DNA of 64,000 nucleotides from contig HG738139.1 of the NCBI GenBank assembly GCA_000499405.2, positions 3,018,976-3,082,975 of the forward strand, in the 5' to 3' direction. The position numbers and the translations under genes were made by a program. Within the stretch, counting starts at the first letter, position 1. Every line of letters begins with the position of its first letter. Source of the DNA: Onchocerca volvulus (lineage: Eukaryota > Nematoda > Chromadorea > Rhabditida > Onchocercidae). The notes below the pieces were generated by a model. That model ran no database searches and was not told the origin of the DNA. It worked only from the letters and a program-made list of their open reading frames with translations. Below are positions 38,501 to 47,626 of the stretch, piece after piece.

Positions 38501-40013
38501 AAATCTCTCTTTTTCTTAGCTTCCTTCATCTAAAACTATGATCACATGTTTTTTTTTTTCTTTTAAGTTTAGAAATCGAATACTATTAGATAAAAATAAA
38601 CTTAGACATGTGATATTATTTTAGATAACGAAGGATCGTTTCAAATAGCATATGCAATTTAATTATTTTTAAATTTATAAATGTCAAATTAATGCAAATA
38701 ATTTATGACACAAATTTTATTATAAATGATTACAGTATATGTATCATTATAATAATCATATTTTTACATTATCCCTTCTCTATATTGCATTAAAATTAAA
38801 TTTTTATCAATTACTCAATTAATGATTAATATCAGGCTTCAAATAGAATATTTCCAAAATCAAGTTTAGAAATGAATATTTCACCATTCATTTCGATTTC
38901 CAAAATGATTTTTCAAAATGATATAATTTCAAAAAAAAAAATAAGTATTTCAATTTTTAGATAAAATAATTGTTAAAAATTTTATAAATTTCAAAAAATT
39001 ACAAACTTCGTTTTTTCTTTATTTTTTTTCTCAATCCATCATAATAATTCCAAAAATTTAGCAATTTTTAAAAATTGGCAAAATTTTTAATGAAAATTAT
39101 ATAATATTTCATTATGTTTTTGTTTCTAAAAGCAAAAGTCTTTTGTCACAATAAATTTTATAATAAAAATTTTCTTATAATAAATAAATAAGTTTTCTTA
39201 AAAAACGAAAAATTTTTTTTTTTTTTTTTTTGTTATTTCATTTAAATTATCTGGTCGGAATTCCTCCGCCTATTTCCCATTGTAGCAAAGTTATGAACAA
39301 TGTTTCATGTTCCCCGCGGCATGAGGTTTTCCTAATTTATTACATCACCTGGGTGGTCCCATTAGAGCGAAGATGAAGAAGGAAGGAAGGAATCAGTCCC
39401 GAAGAACGAAAATTTAAACATTCTTTTCAAATTTTATACTAAAAATGAAGAATCTCTTGTTTTTCTCTTCATTTTTTTTCCATCCGTTTCGTTTCTCTCC
39501 CTGAAATAAACTTTCCTTTGTTCTTTGCCGACTTTGATTTCCCTTTTTTTTTTTTCTGGTATCAATCAACAAAATCTTTTGTCTCAAATGAAAAGCAAAA
39601 AAAGAAAAAATAGGAAAAAGAAAAAAGTTTTTATTTGATTTTTATAGATGAATGAATGCTTTGTTTATACAATTTGAATAATAATTAATTCGAATTAAAA
39701 CGAAGAATGATTGAATATTTTGAAATTAACCTTGAAATTTTGCTAGATTTTTATATTTTACAATTTGAAAAAGTTTTTTCAAATAATTGAATCAATTCAA
39801 AATAGTTCCTGGATCGAGAAATATGGATGAAAGTTTTGAAGAGTAAAAAATTGAAAATTTTTGTATTAATTAATTAATCAATTAACTAATTAATTTTAGG
39901 TAAAAATATGGTTCCAAAATAGACGAATGAAGCACAAAAAGGAATCGAAGGGTGAAGTAACAACGGTAAATGAAAGTGATGAAAGTACTGATGAGCAAAT
40001 ACCACCAACATGA
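23207..40013 (+). CDS. mab-5: Hox homeodomain transcription factor, MAB-5 type
   Basis: Four exons join in frame: 23207-23421, 28523-28635, 37546-37694 and 39900-40013, 591 nt in all, giving 196 residues (C. elegans MAB-5 is about 200). The N-terminus starts MYPSW and is Ala-rich, like MAB-5. The Pbx/Exd-binding hexapeptide VFPWMKM is at residues 102-108. The homeodomain covers 116-175, from [12 protein letters not shown] to [13 protein letters not shown], with the recognition-helix Gln50 and Asn51. An intron falls between homeodomain positions 44 and 45, a classical place. His at homeodomain position 56 favours MAB-5 over LIN-39. An acidic tail ends at TGA. MAB-5 is a nuclear DNA-binding protein that patterns the posterior body and guides neuroblast migration (family knowledge). 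All donors and acceptors are canonical. The ATG is the first after an in-frame TAG. A likely poly(A) signal is at 40349-40354. Confidence 0.95.
23521..23610. repeat. Two adjacent hairpins in intron 1
   Basis: The first hairpin is ATTGCTTCAG (23521-23530) against CTGCAGCAAT (23541-23550), 9 of 10 pairs. The second is GTTATCAGCTTA (23578-23589) against its exact complement TAAGCTGATAAC (23599-23610) with a 9-base loop. They lie 100-190 bases after exon 1. Confidence 0.8.
25000..25745. repeat. Diverged tandem duplication, about 380-bp unit
   Basis: The segment beginning near 25035 (CTGTCAATAAACG) recurs near 25416 (CTGTCAATGAATT). Matching blocks follow in the same order: a TTTTAGCAAA block at about 25143 and 25507, and a TATTCATCATATG/TATTCAACATATG block at about 25327 and 25669. 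The copies have diverged substantially, so the event is old. Confidence 0.65.
26229..26815. repeat. Two pairs of roughly 140-bp tandem repeats
   Basis: The block CGAATTTAAAAATCATTTC occurs at about 26261 and 26398, 137 bases apart, each copy followed by a T run and an ATTTTACAAT-like end. Then a second pair: TTGAAATTACTGTAAACAAT at about 26592 and a close match at about 26732, 140 bases apart. Similar spacing suggests repeated slippage or unequal exchange of one period. Confidence 0.65.
26827..27095. repeat. 102-bp minisatellite, nearly 3 copies
   Basis: Copies start with TTCAGTAATCATTGTAA-like sequence at 26827, 26930 and 27031. Shared inner blocks are ACCTATTCTGGAATAAGTTA and TTAATCGATTGATCCAT. 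The spacing is 103 and 101 bases. Confidence 0.8.
28684..28716. repeat. Perfect 13-bp hairpin after exon 2
   Basis: TTAAGTTCAATTT (28684-28696) and its exact complement (28704-28716) flank a T-only loop. It lies about 50 bases inside intron 2. Confidence 0.85.
31450..31475. repeat. GA dinucleotide microsatellite
   Basis: A run of GA units with a single GG interruption. It yields an Arg/Glu open frame that is not a gene. Confidence 0.9.
33353..33469 (+). CDS. Candidate 38-residue ORF nested in mab-5 intron 2
   Basis: An ATG at 33353 opens 38 codons to a TAA at 33467-33469. The composition is strikingly coding-like for this intron: it starts [14 protein letters not shown] and continues [14 protein letters not shown], with balanced charge and few AT-rich codon artefacts. 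TGCATCAATAG, ending seven bases before the ATG, could act as a trans-splice or cis-splice acceptor. No family is recognised. It may be a microprotein, an alternative mab-5 exon or a conserved non-coding element. Confidence 0.3.
   Translation: MDSKRDDKFDQISYILIETRENYYSDEFRSQLATLVPI
33642..33940. repeat. Degenerate minisatellite, about 41-bp unit
   Basis: About seven or eight diverged copies of a unit like GGATGCAACCAGGTTATTCT followed by AGGCACTAATAATCAATC-like sequence. One half-length copy is present. The best-preserved copies are between 33780 and 33890. Confidence 0.75.
37695..39899 (+). other. mab-5 intron 3 (2.2 kb, inside the homeobox)
   Basis: Donor CAG|GTTTGA, acceptor AATTTTAG. It contains a 55-bp minisatellite (38098-38313) and a GC-richer island at about 39250-39410. 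A TTAA/TAAT-rich stretch (39866-39897) runs directly into the acceptor. Confidence 0.85.
38098..38313. repeat. 55-bp minisatellite, 4 copies
   Basis: Copies start near 38098, 38161, 38215 and 38271. The last two share CATCCTGAGATAT, TCGAATTATCAGAAATGT and TCGTGGACTAG-like blocks almost without change. The first copy is the most diverged. Confidence 0.85.
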
Positions 40014-40318
40014 TACGAATTAATGGACGATGTATTTTATGCTATCTAAGGTACCACAAATTTAATCGTCCTGATATGTGTGGTACCAGCGGTACACATC
40101 GAATAGGAGAGAAATGTTGTCTATTCAAAATACGTGAAATTCGTCACTTAGTCGCAAACCGTAACATAATATTCAACCATCTTCAATCGGGTCAATTCGA
40201 TGTGAATTGCATAACCTTTGACACAATCATCCTTAATAATATCAACGAACGAGTGCACCAACAAAGAGATCTCAACCAAACTTTTCGTATAAAATTTCTT
40301 TTTTTTTCTTTTATTTAA
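40010..40318 (+). CDS. Open frame of 102 codons overlapping the mab-5 stop
   Basis: An ATG at 40010 overlaps the mab-5 TGA (ATGA), in the -1 frame, and stays open for 102 codons across most of the 3' UTR. The codons are not Phe/Lys artefacts until the last ten. The frame has Cys/His-containing stretches such as GTSGTHRIGEKCCLFKI and then VNCITFDTIILNN. It could be translated by termination-reinitiation, be an old coding exon, or simply reflect a GC-richer conserved 3' UTR. The UTR reading is the safest. I recognise no domain. Confidence 0.25.
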   Translation: MIRINGRCILCYLRYHKFNRPDMCGTSGTHRIGEKCCLFKIREIRHLVANRNIIFNHLQSGQFDVNCITFDTIILNNINERVHQQRDLNQTFRIKFLFFSFI

Positions 40319-40348
40319 TATATAATTACATGATCCTGTCAATAATTG

Positions 40349-40354
40349 AATAAA
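40349..40354 (+). terminator. Probable mab-5 poly(A) signal
   Basis: AATAAA 336 bases after the stop codon, at the point where the GC-richer 3' UTR gives way to AT-rich DNA. Confidence 0.5.
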
Positions 40355-40359
40355 ATTCA

Positions 40360-41386
40360 AAAATTTTGAATGGTTTAAAAAAAATAAAATAAATTAAAAT
40401 TTTTGCAAGAAAGTTGAATTTCTCGAATTTCATCAATTTATCCGGAAAGTTCTTGCTTTTTCAAATTGGATAATTGATAAGCGAAACAAAAATATGCCAG
40501 AATTTGGGTCCATTACTGATGATATCTTGCTTGTAATTGTGTAATTATTAATTTTTACTTTCTTTCAACCATGTTAACCTCTACTTTTGATCACCAAGTT
40601 ACTTAGATATCGAGTTCCATGATTTATGAATTTGAGGGAAAATTTCTTCTCAATCATTCAAAAACAAAACTTTTTCATTTTTTCTTTTTAAAATTCAAAT
40701 TTTTGGACAACAATAATAGATGAAATTAATAAAATTAAGTTGGAAAATTTCGATCTCAATTATGGTATTTGTAAAAAAATAAAAATAAAAGAAAAAATGC
40801 TTCAAAAAAGTTGCAAATTAGTATTATTATAAGTTTGAAACTTTGTCAAACCAACAATTTGTTTCCGAGAAATCGCTGCAATGCTAACAAATATCTCGGG
40901 TCATTTTATGATTCCGAATTATTTAATCAATCAATGGAGTTATCCCGTATCTAATTTACTTATATTTCGCATATTATATGACCAGTTAATAAAAGAATGG
41001 GATCAAAAGCAGAGAATTGGATCGAAAATTAAATTATCAAAAAGTGATATCAATAATTTTTAAATTAATATTTCGCTTAACTAATTAACTCTAATCAAGT
41101 TGTCTTAATTAATTTTTAACCGCTTATAATGCAAATTGATTAAGTTATCTGTTAATCGGATGAATGAAAATGAAGAGTTCGGATGATAAGTAATCTAAAA
41201 CGGAAAAGAAGAAATTAAAGCAAGAAAAAACCAGTTTACAAAAGTAGTAAGCAAAATGAAAATTTCTCGACGATTCTAGTTTTTAATAGGTTTAGTTGGT
41301 TTATTTGAAATGAATTTCTTTAGGAATTTTTAGTTAGTTTTGTATTAATATTATTATTATCATTATTGTTATCATTATTATTATTA

Positions 41387-41417
<31 letters not shown>

Positions 41418-42340
41418 CTTTATTGTCATTGTCCATTACTAATTTGCATGATACATGGTATATATCGTAAACATGACATTTGATGTTGCGGGCTTTTTTT
41501 TTTCATTTTATTTAAATTCTTTCCATTTTTTTCCTTTTTTTTTTGGTTTTTATATTTGCATATATGTTTGTTTTTGTTTTCATTTATTTTGTTTATTTAT
41601 GCTTTTTTTCTCTCTCCCTCTCCCTCTCTCTCTTTCTCCCTCTCCTAAATTCATTATTTTCGACTGTATATTGCAATTTTAAAAAATGTTTTTAATAAAA
41701 ATATGCGAAAAAGCATTTGAAATGTTCAGGAAATTAATAAAAATTCAAAAAAAGTTTTGAATTTTTCACAAATTGTTACAAGATATTTCAAAGATGATAG
41801 AGTGCAAGCTGATGGATTAAATTAATTAAAATATCAATTAGTAAATTTCTATATTTGCAATAAGACTATAAAGGTCAAGTTAAAATCTTATCAATTAGAT
41901 CAAAAATTTTTGAAAAATTAAGTTGAATATAATTAGCATATTTCTAAATTGTGATAAGATTGAAGGTTAAATTGGAATCTGATGAATTAAATTAGAATTC
42001 TGAAATGGTTAATTCACCAATTTCCAAACAATTAATTATTTAAGCCAATGAATTTAAACCTAGTGATTAGCTGCTTGAATCTAATAAGTTGAAAAATTTA
42101 GGAATTATTATTTAGGATAATTAAAAATTTTGTAACATTTATTTATTATTATAATTTTTTTGGTGCAATTCTAGCCAAATCATTTTATTATATTTAGTTA
42201 TAATGGCTGAAAATTGTATGAATTAAATATTGACATTTTTGTATAGTGCTAAATTAGTGAATTCATGGAAAATTTTATAAAATTTTTATAATAAATAATA
42301 CAATTAATAAATTATTGAAAATTTGAAATGAAAAAAAAAT
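40360..42340. other. Intergenic DNA between mab-5 and the 117-residue gene
   Basis: AT-rich. It has an ATT/ATC array at about 41348-41430 and a CT-rich tract at about 41610-41645. A 60-codon open frame from 40881 to 41063 has an ATG and a fairly balanced composition but no other support. Nothing else is seen. Confidence 0.5.
41348..41430. repeat. ATT/ATC trinucleotide array
   Basis: About 27 ATT-type triplets with ATC and GTT interruptions, ending in ten uninterrupted ATT units. Confidence 0.9.
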
Positions 42341-42346
42341 TTTATT
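42341..42346 (-). terminator. Poly(A) signal of the 117-residue gene
   Basis: TTTATT on the + strand is AATAAA on the - strand, 36 bases after the stop codon. Confidence 0.6.
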
Positions 42347-42381
42347 AAATCATTTTTTTTTGTGTTTTTGTTCTTTTTTTT

Positions 42382-42955
42382 TCATTCACTAAGACTGCAT
42401 CTATCAAATTCATCAATTGAACGTTTTGCCCTCTTCCGACCAGCTTTATCGATATGTTTCTTAACATGTTTATCATCATGTCGTTTCTCTGGAATAGATT
42501 GATTAATTGATTGATAATTAATTTTTGAAATAAATTTAATTTGAAATGCCAAATTTGAACAAACAACCTTTGCCTTTACTTCTCGATTTTCGTCTTCTTC
42601 CTCCTCTTTCTTTTCCCTCAGCCTTTTTTCTCGACATATCTTCTCTCTCTGTGACAGTTACGTCTTTTTTCTGAACTATGAAATTTTAAAACAATTAAGA
42701 TTTTGATTTAAAATGATTAAATTCGGATGCTAATTCTCTTAATTTTTGATTCCTTTTGGAAAAAGTAAAAATTTTAAAAAGAAAAAATTTAAAAAAAAAA
42801 AAAAAGCGAACATTTTCATCATAATCAAGTGGTTTATCGCCTTCAAATGCTGGAAAATCATAAGGACATGGTCGATTTTTAAAATCGATATGATATTCAT
42901 CTTTCCAATCAATTTGTGTATTTCTCATGTCCTTGGGAGGTTGTCCATAAACCAT
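42382..42955 (-). CDS. Basic Lys/Arg-rich protein, 117 residues, unknown
   Basis: Three exons join in frame: 42955-42812, 42670-42568 and 42488-42382 (354 nt). Acceptors are TTTTTAG before the ATG, TTCAG and ATTCCAG. Donors are GTTCGC (weak) and GTTGTT (weak). Residues 1-48 are acidic/aromatic with prolines (starts MVYGQPPKDMRNTQIDW, then RPCPYDFPAFEGDKPLDYD). Residues 49-117 are highly basic with nuclear-localisation-like runs (RGGRRRKSRSKGK, AGRKRAKRS) and end DRCSLSE. The acceptor one base before the ATG fits spliced-leader trans-splicing. The frame continuity across three exons is strong evidence for the gene. I recognise no family; a small nuclear or ribonucleoprotein factor is a guess from charge alone. 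Confidence 0.65.
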
Positions 42956-42956
42956 T

Positions 42957-43775
42957 CTAAAAATTAGGATAAATTATCTTGGATTATAATTCAGCAAAAT
43001 TTTCAGAATCTTTTCTGGTACAATAACAACATTTGTCATCTTTGGGAAAAGTAGAAATTTCCTGGAATTGAATTAAATTACAAAATTGCAAGCTTAAAAT
43101 TCAAATAATTTGAAATAATTATATAATAAAACTTGAATTTTTTTTTTCTTTTTTTTTTTTTACTGGATAACAAGAAGTCATACAGTGGAATATCAAATAA
43201 GAATTCATAAATTATTACTAAATTATTATGTTTAATTTTTTTTTTTTTTTTGAGGAAATTTCTTTTTTTAATTGAAATTTTAATTTTAATACTTTTTCAT
43301 TTTTTTTTACCAATAATATGATCAAATTACGGAAACATTTTTCTTTTTTAATTTAAGCTCTATTTTCGTATGCATTGCTTGATATAAAATATATGAGGAT
43401 CAGATATATCAGATGAATTAAAAGGAAAACTTCAATTAAATGAAATTAAATGAAAAACTTTGATGATAGATTGCATTATAAGTCATTTTTAATATCATAA
43501 ATAACGTATGATCATGTTATCATTATCAAAAATTTTACAAATAATGATTCAGAAAATTTCAATCTTCTCAATGATAACGTTTAATTTTGATATTTGTGGG
43601 ATTATCGAGAGAATATTTACATTACTTTAATCAGCTTGAAAAATTAAATCTGAAATATTTCAGCCTAATATAGATGAGATTTTTTTACAAGTTAAAGATG
43701 CAATTAGTTATTAAATATAAAAGTTCTCGGAAAACCTAGTAATTAAGATGAATTTTAAAATAGAAGATCAAATCA
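42957..43775. other. Gap between two minus-strand genes
   Basis: AT-rich with T runs. A short open stretch on the - strand at 43066-43000 (contains EISTFPKDDKCCYC) has an acceptor-like ATTCCAG, but no donor joins it in phase to the downstream 42955 exon. I therefore treat it as 5' non-coding or chance. Confidence 0.5.
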
Positions 43776-43781
43776 TTTATT
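43776..43781 (-). terminator. Poly(A) signal of the MGCC gene
   Basis: AATAAA on the - strand, 23 bases after the TAA stop. Confidence 0.65.
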
Positions 43782-43803
43782 AGAAAATTCAATCGATCTA
43801 TTT

Positions 43804-43977
43804 TTACTTCGTTTTCTTGAATATATGCTCCACAGCTGTATCGCCCTTTTGATCATTTTCGGTATCTAATTGTTTGTATTCATCATCCGGTTGTTCCTGA
43901 TAATCAAGATATGGAAATAAGTGATCGTCCAATCCTTTCTCCTCATCATGGAATATATTCGATGAGCAACAACCCAT
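43804..43977 (-). CDS. Small MGCC protein, 57 residues, predicted lipidated
   Basis: A single open exon runs from the ATG at 43977 to the TAA at 43804-43806. The N-terminus MGCCSS carries a Gly2 with Ser6, the usual N-myristoylation context, and two adjacent cysteines that are typical palmitoylation sites. The rest is acidic and hydrophilic (FHDEEKGLDDHLFPYLDYQE, then a Lys-containing tail), so membrane attachment would be by lipid only. LAMTOR1 also begins MGCC, but the rest of this protein does not resemble it and it is far shorter. The frame extends upstream through a poly-Lys artefact, so I chose the internal Met with the lipidation signal. Function unknown. Confidence 0.6.
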   Translation of the reverse strand: MGCCSSNIFHDEEKGLDDHLFPYLDYQEQPDDEYKQLDTENDQKGDTAVEHIFKKTK

Positions 43978-44581
43978 TTTGAGTAATGTAGATTTTCTTC
44001 TTTTTTTTTTTTTTTTTAACTTCCTCAAATTTCTTGACGTAATCGATACAAATAGAAACTAAAAAAAATTTCGATTCAGTTGTATTATCATTTTTGTGCT
44101 CTTAAATATTATAAATAGAAAAAAAAATTTTTCAAGAGATATATTCATAAAATTGATTAAAATTTCTCTGAAAATTGGAGCTTGTGAAGTTATCTTTTGA
44201 GAGAAAGTTAGTTTATTAAGCTTTATTTACACTCTTCAATAGGACTATTCTATCAGGTCGAAATAAATTTTGGATTCACTAAATTTCAACTAAAATTGAA
44301 AACCGGTCAAATAAGATGACATTATCTAAGAAAAGCCTTAAATAACTTATTTTGTGATCAACATTCGTAAAGAGAAAAAATCTAGCGAATTGATTCTAAT
44401 GTTTTCTTCAATTTTTCAAAAGCTTTCATCTTCACGAGGTATTTACTCACGTAATTAAATAAAAGCACAGCCTTGATAAACCGCCCGATAGTACACCGCC
44501 GTATTAAAAATGAGTTTAAGAAGAATGCTTCGTCTTTTATCTGTGCATATGAAATCATTTCTGATGAAATGAGGACAAATT
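43978..44581. promoter_or_regulatory. Divergent intergenic region
   Basis: About 600 bases lie between the starts of the MGCC gene (- strand) and the small two-exon gene (+ strand). A GC-richer patch at 44475-44510 (CCGCCCG, CACCGCCG) sits just before the + strand gene and may be its promoter. Confidence 0.35.
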
Positions 44582-44894
44582 ATGGATTATGAAGCTCAAA
44601 AATTTGAAGAGTCAGAGGAGTAAGATCTGCCCATCTGCCTCATCTTGAAAAAGGAATCCCTTCAAACTGCGTACTGACAAATATCAATAATTAATAATTT
44701 ATTAATATTTTTAAATGGAAACAAGCAACAGTGTTCGTACAATTATTGATTGGAAGAGTGATCATCACATGACATACTATCAGAAACATGCACAGGAAAA
44801 GATAGCTACTCTAAATATTCGAATGAATTCACATCAATTCTTCGAAAAAGCAAAAATCAACAACTTAACATCTAATCACCTATTTTTTAAATAA
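44582..44894 (+). CDS. Small two-exon gene, about 68 residues, unknown
   Basis: Exon 1 is 44582-44619, starting MDYEAQKFEESE and ending at a strong donor, GA|GTAAGA. Exon 2 most simply starts at 44726 (after ACAAG) or 44732 (after CAACAG); both keep the frame. Exon 2 reads VRTIIDWKSDHHMTYYQK and onward to a TAA at 44892-44894 that overlaps an AATAAA. If unspliced, exon 2 alone is still a 59-codon ORF from the ATG at 44715. The product is hydrophilic and probably helical, with no signal peptide or TM segment. The neighbours on both sides are on the - strand. I do not recognise the family. The weak point is the acceptor, which lacks a pyrimidine tract. Confidence 0.45.
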
Positions 44895-45062
44895 ATCTAT
44901 ATTTGTGAAAAAAAAAAATAAAATATCGAATGAAAAGAATAGAATTCTGTATGAAATCAACAGTACAGCCTATACTAGTCTAACTTATCGGATCGAAAAT
45001 TCAATTCCAAAGCTCAAAAAAATATATATATATATAAACACATATGAATTTTGTTGAAAATA

Positions 45063-46411
45063 TTACAGAGTAAAGGTTTTTGCTGAGTTTTCTTCCATGA
45101 TTTTCCAATTTGGACTATGTTCTTCCGTTGAAAGCCAATTGAAATCCTGTACGTTACGCCAATTGTTATTTTGTAGATCATGCTCAAAACCTGTAACGTT
45201 ATACGGTGCAACTTCTATTCCATCGCAATCTTCAATGATCAAGGCTCCGTGTACCTAAATGATTTCATTTAAAAAAAAAGTGATTTTTACAGTTCCTTCA
45301 CTTTCTCCATGAAATTCAATCATAAAATTTTCTTAAGAATGACAACAGCGCCCAGAAAATATTCGGAATATGATTAATATATTATCACTTCATAAACTTG
45401 AAATTTCTTATTCTCCTGCAGCTATTTCTAATTAAAAAGTCCACATATTTTAATTAGGAAAGATGTGACATATTAATACACCGAACAGAATGGTATATGA
45501 ATTCTATAAAAAAAAAAAAAAAATTGTGACATAAAAAAATCTAATTTTCGAAAATTTGAAATAAACCTCGATGTAGAATCGAATTTGATGACTATTGTGA
45601 ATTCGGACTTGTTGTGCAGCCACTGCTACTGTTAAATTTTCACAATTGCGCATTAAAACAGAAGTTTTAACTGGTGCAAAAATTAGCGTGGTATGCTTCA
45701 CGAACTTCATATGTACAGTCGATGCTCTGAATGGAACACGAACCAAACAATTGGTAACATCACTGATTATAATTTCTTCACCATCATCACCTTTCAGTAA
45801 CAATTCTTTCCCATGCTATAATAACAACACGAGTTTCATTTTGATTTCTTAAAATATCGTATCACAGCCCAAATATCGAAATAATATTTGATAATAATCC
45901 ATTTCCAAGAAAAATTTTACATTAATAAAAAAAATACCTCGGCAGTTATTGTGACCGCCTTTTGCATAAACGATTTAGCTGTTGTCTGAATAGGACCAAG
46001 CGGACTACATTCGGCAATTTCTGCTTTTTGTTTTTTTAATTCGGCAGAATTTTCTTTTTTGGTACTAAATGAAAATGCTGTTTGCTGATGAGCTAATCCA
46101 ATTTGCTTCTGCATTTGGCCACGTAGGACATTCAACGCATCTTTAAGCCGACGTGATTGACGGCCAAGTGGAATTAGCGTGAGGGCAATTTCCAATTCTT
46201 GCAAAAATTCAGGCTCAACGTTCATTTCTGAATTTATTAGACATGTAGCTTTCGCTATCAGTTTATCAAAATCTGCTGCATCAGTGGAAGATATTTTTGT
46301 CCCAGCTGTATCCTTTGTATGACGTGCTTCCAATCGTTCCAACATACGCCGACGTTTTTCGCTGACCAAATCGGCAGATTCCAGATTACCAATGCTTGTT
46401 CCCGACTCCAT
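45063..46411 (-). CDS. TBCC: Tubulin-specific chaperone C (cofactor C)
   Basis: Exons 46411-45938, 45815-45567 and 45254-45063 are each phase 0 (158, 83 and 63 codons plus stop), giving 304 residues; human TBCC has about 346. The first exon is the charged helical N-terminal region (spectrin-like in the family) and begins MESGTSIGNLESADLVSE. Residues 165-270 form the C-CAP/cofactor C beta-helix: SDVTNCLVRVPFR, HTTLIFAPVKTS, CENLTVAVAAQQVRIHNS. Arg229 in QQVR matches the arginine finger that makes TBCC and RP2 GTPase activators. The end VQDFNWL...SPNWKIM is typical of TBCC. With cofactors D and E it drives GTP hydrolysis on beta-tubulin and releases alpha/beta dimers in the cytosol. The start lies 110 bp after the stop of the NDUFC2-like gene. 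Confidence 0.92.
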
Positions 46412-46521
46412 TAATAAAGAGAATTAAAAATTACAGCAAATACAAATACTTTCCAATCGCAACTAGTGAACAGTCAAATGTGAAATAAATGACACAAATT
46501 TGAAAATAAAGCTAATCGATC

Positions 46522-46959
46522 CTAATCAAATTTCCTATGATGTGCACGTCGAGGAATCCAAGGCATAAGCACCTCCGAAAATTTACGTCCGTCCACTGAA
46601 AAGATTAAAAATCATCTTTGCATCAGAAAAACAAAATTTTATTATTCAGCCAATTTCAGAACTTCACCGTATAGATTAACTAATTGAAAGCTTTTTTAAT
46701 TAGAACTTCCACAATAGAGCTTACAGTTTGTTAAGTGCTGGAAGTCTTCTGAATGAAGCGAGATATAATGTTCGACAACGGCGTCACGCGTTTTGTAATG
46801 ATATTCACGAAGAGAACCAACTACGTATCCAACACCTCCCACAAAAACTAAGAGAACGAAACGAGGAAGTAAACCTGAAATGAAGTCCAAAAATGCAATA
46901 TGCGATTTCTAACTCACATTATAACTAACAGTTCCATTTAAGAAAGCTGTTAAAAGCAT
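46522..46959 (-). CDS. Complex I subunit NDUFC2-like (B14.5b)
   Basis: Two exons are firm: 46874-46725 and 46595-46522, joined through GTAAGC...TTTTCAG. They encode a TM helix (LLPRFVLLVFVGGVGYVVG), then REYHYKTRDAVVEHYISLHS-EDF, then DGRKFSEVLMPWIPRR. This order matches NDUFC2, where human has YAVRDREMFGYMKLHPEDF and a FEKFHPIR end. The 5' part is uncertain. An open frame with a probable first TM (LPEVLIRMLLTAFLNG) lies upstream. The best fit uses the ATG at 46959 and a donor GTTATA at 46925 (51-bp intron, 85 residues). The better-looking donor GTGAGT (43-bp intron) breaks the frame, and GTTAGA (39 bp) keeps it. NDUFC2 belongs to the membrane arm of mitochondrial NADH:ubiquinone oxidoreductase. 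Confidence 0.65.
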
Positions 46960-47073
46960 TCGAATCAATACTTCTGGCAGTTTTTTACTGGAATCCCTAC
47001 CACCTGAACGATTCGAAATTGAACACAATCCTTTATCACTCGAAGACTACCACATAAAAATTCACAGAATTAT

Positions 47074-47292
47074 TTAAAACAAATGATACAACTGACTATA
47101 AAAAAATGGTTTCCTCGACCAATCGGTATAATATTTCCAGGATAACAGCCCAGTACCAATAGCAAAAAAAGTTACGCCCCAACGACGTGACCAAGTTGTC
47201 GGATCAACTAGTTTGAATGGTCGAGAATTATCGCGTAAATATGTTTCACGTCGTTCTAATTCTTTCTGATCTATCGTGCTGCTTTTTAACAT
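47074..47292 (-). CDS. Small single-TM protein, 72 residues, unknown
   Basis: A single exon runs from the ATG at 47292 to a TAA at 47074. The hydrophilic N-terminus (KELERRETYLRDNSRPFKLV) is followed by one TM helix (WGVTFFAIGTGLLSWKYYTDW) and a short basic/aromatic tail. This layout is common in small inner-membrane proteins of mitochondria, such as accessory subunits or assembly factors. The neighbours (COX6B upstream, NDUFC2-like 115 bp downstream) support that. I could not match it to a named subunit, so the role is inference from topology and context. Confidence 0.65.
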   Translation of the reverse strand: MLKSSTIDQKELERRETYLRDNSRPFKLVDPTTWSRRWGVTFFAIGTGLLSWKYYTDWSRKPFFYSQLYHLF

Positions 47293-47626
47293 TCCCTTAA
47301 TTTTATTTTCATTCGTTCAATTTAATGAAATATCACATATTATAGCATTTTCGATGCAAAATATATAAACGTATTCAACGTAAATAATAGAAAACAAAAA
47401 ACTACAGAAGAGAAGCATACAAAGCGAAAATTACTTAAATATGAAGATGAAATAATTCACTCCATTTCAAATGGCATGATTATAAGAAAAGTCTAAAGAC
47501 TCTAAAGTTGCAGAAATAAAACTTAGTAGAGCTACAATTACAGGAAAGATAGTCTTATTTAATACAGCCTAAATTATCGTGATGACCAATGTAAGGCGCA
47601 AAACATTCTCAGCATTAACTCAAATG

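Noticed and set aside
45014..45211. 65-codon minus frame
   Set aside because: Out-of-frame reading of the last TBCC exon.
46875..46917. 43-bp intron with a perfect GTGAGT donor in the NDUFC2-like gene
   Set aside because: It puts the conserved downstream exon out of frame and leads to an early stop; kept as an unresolved alternative only.
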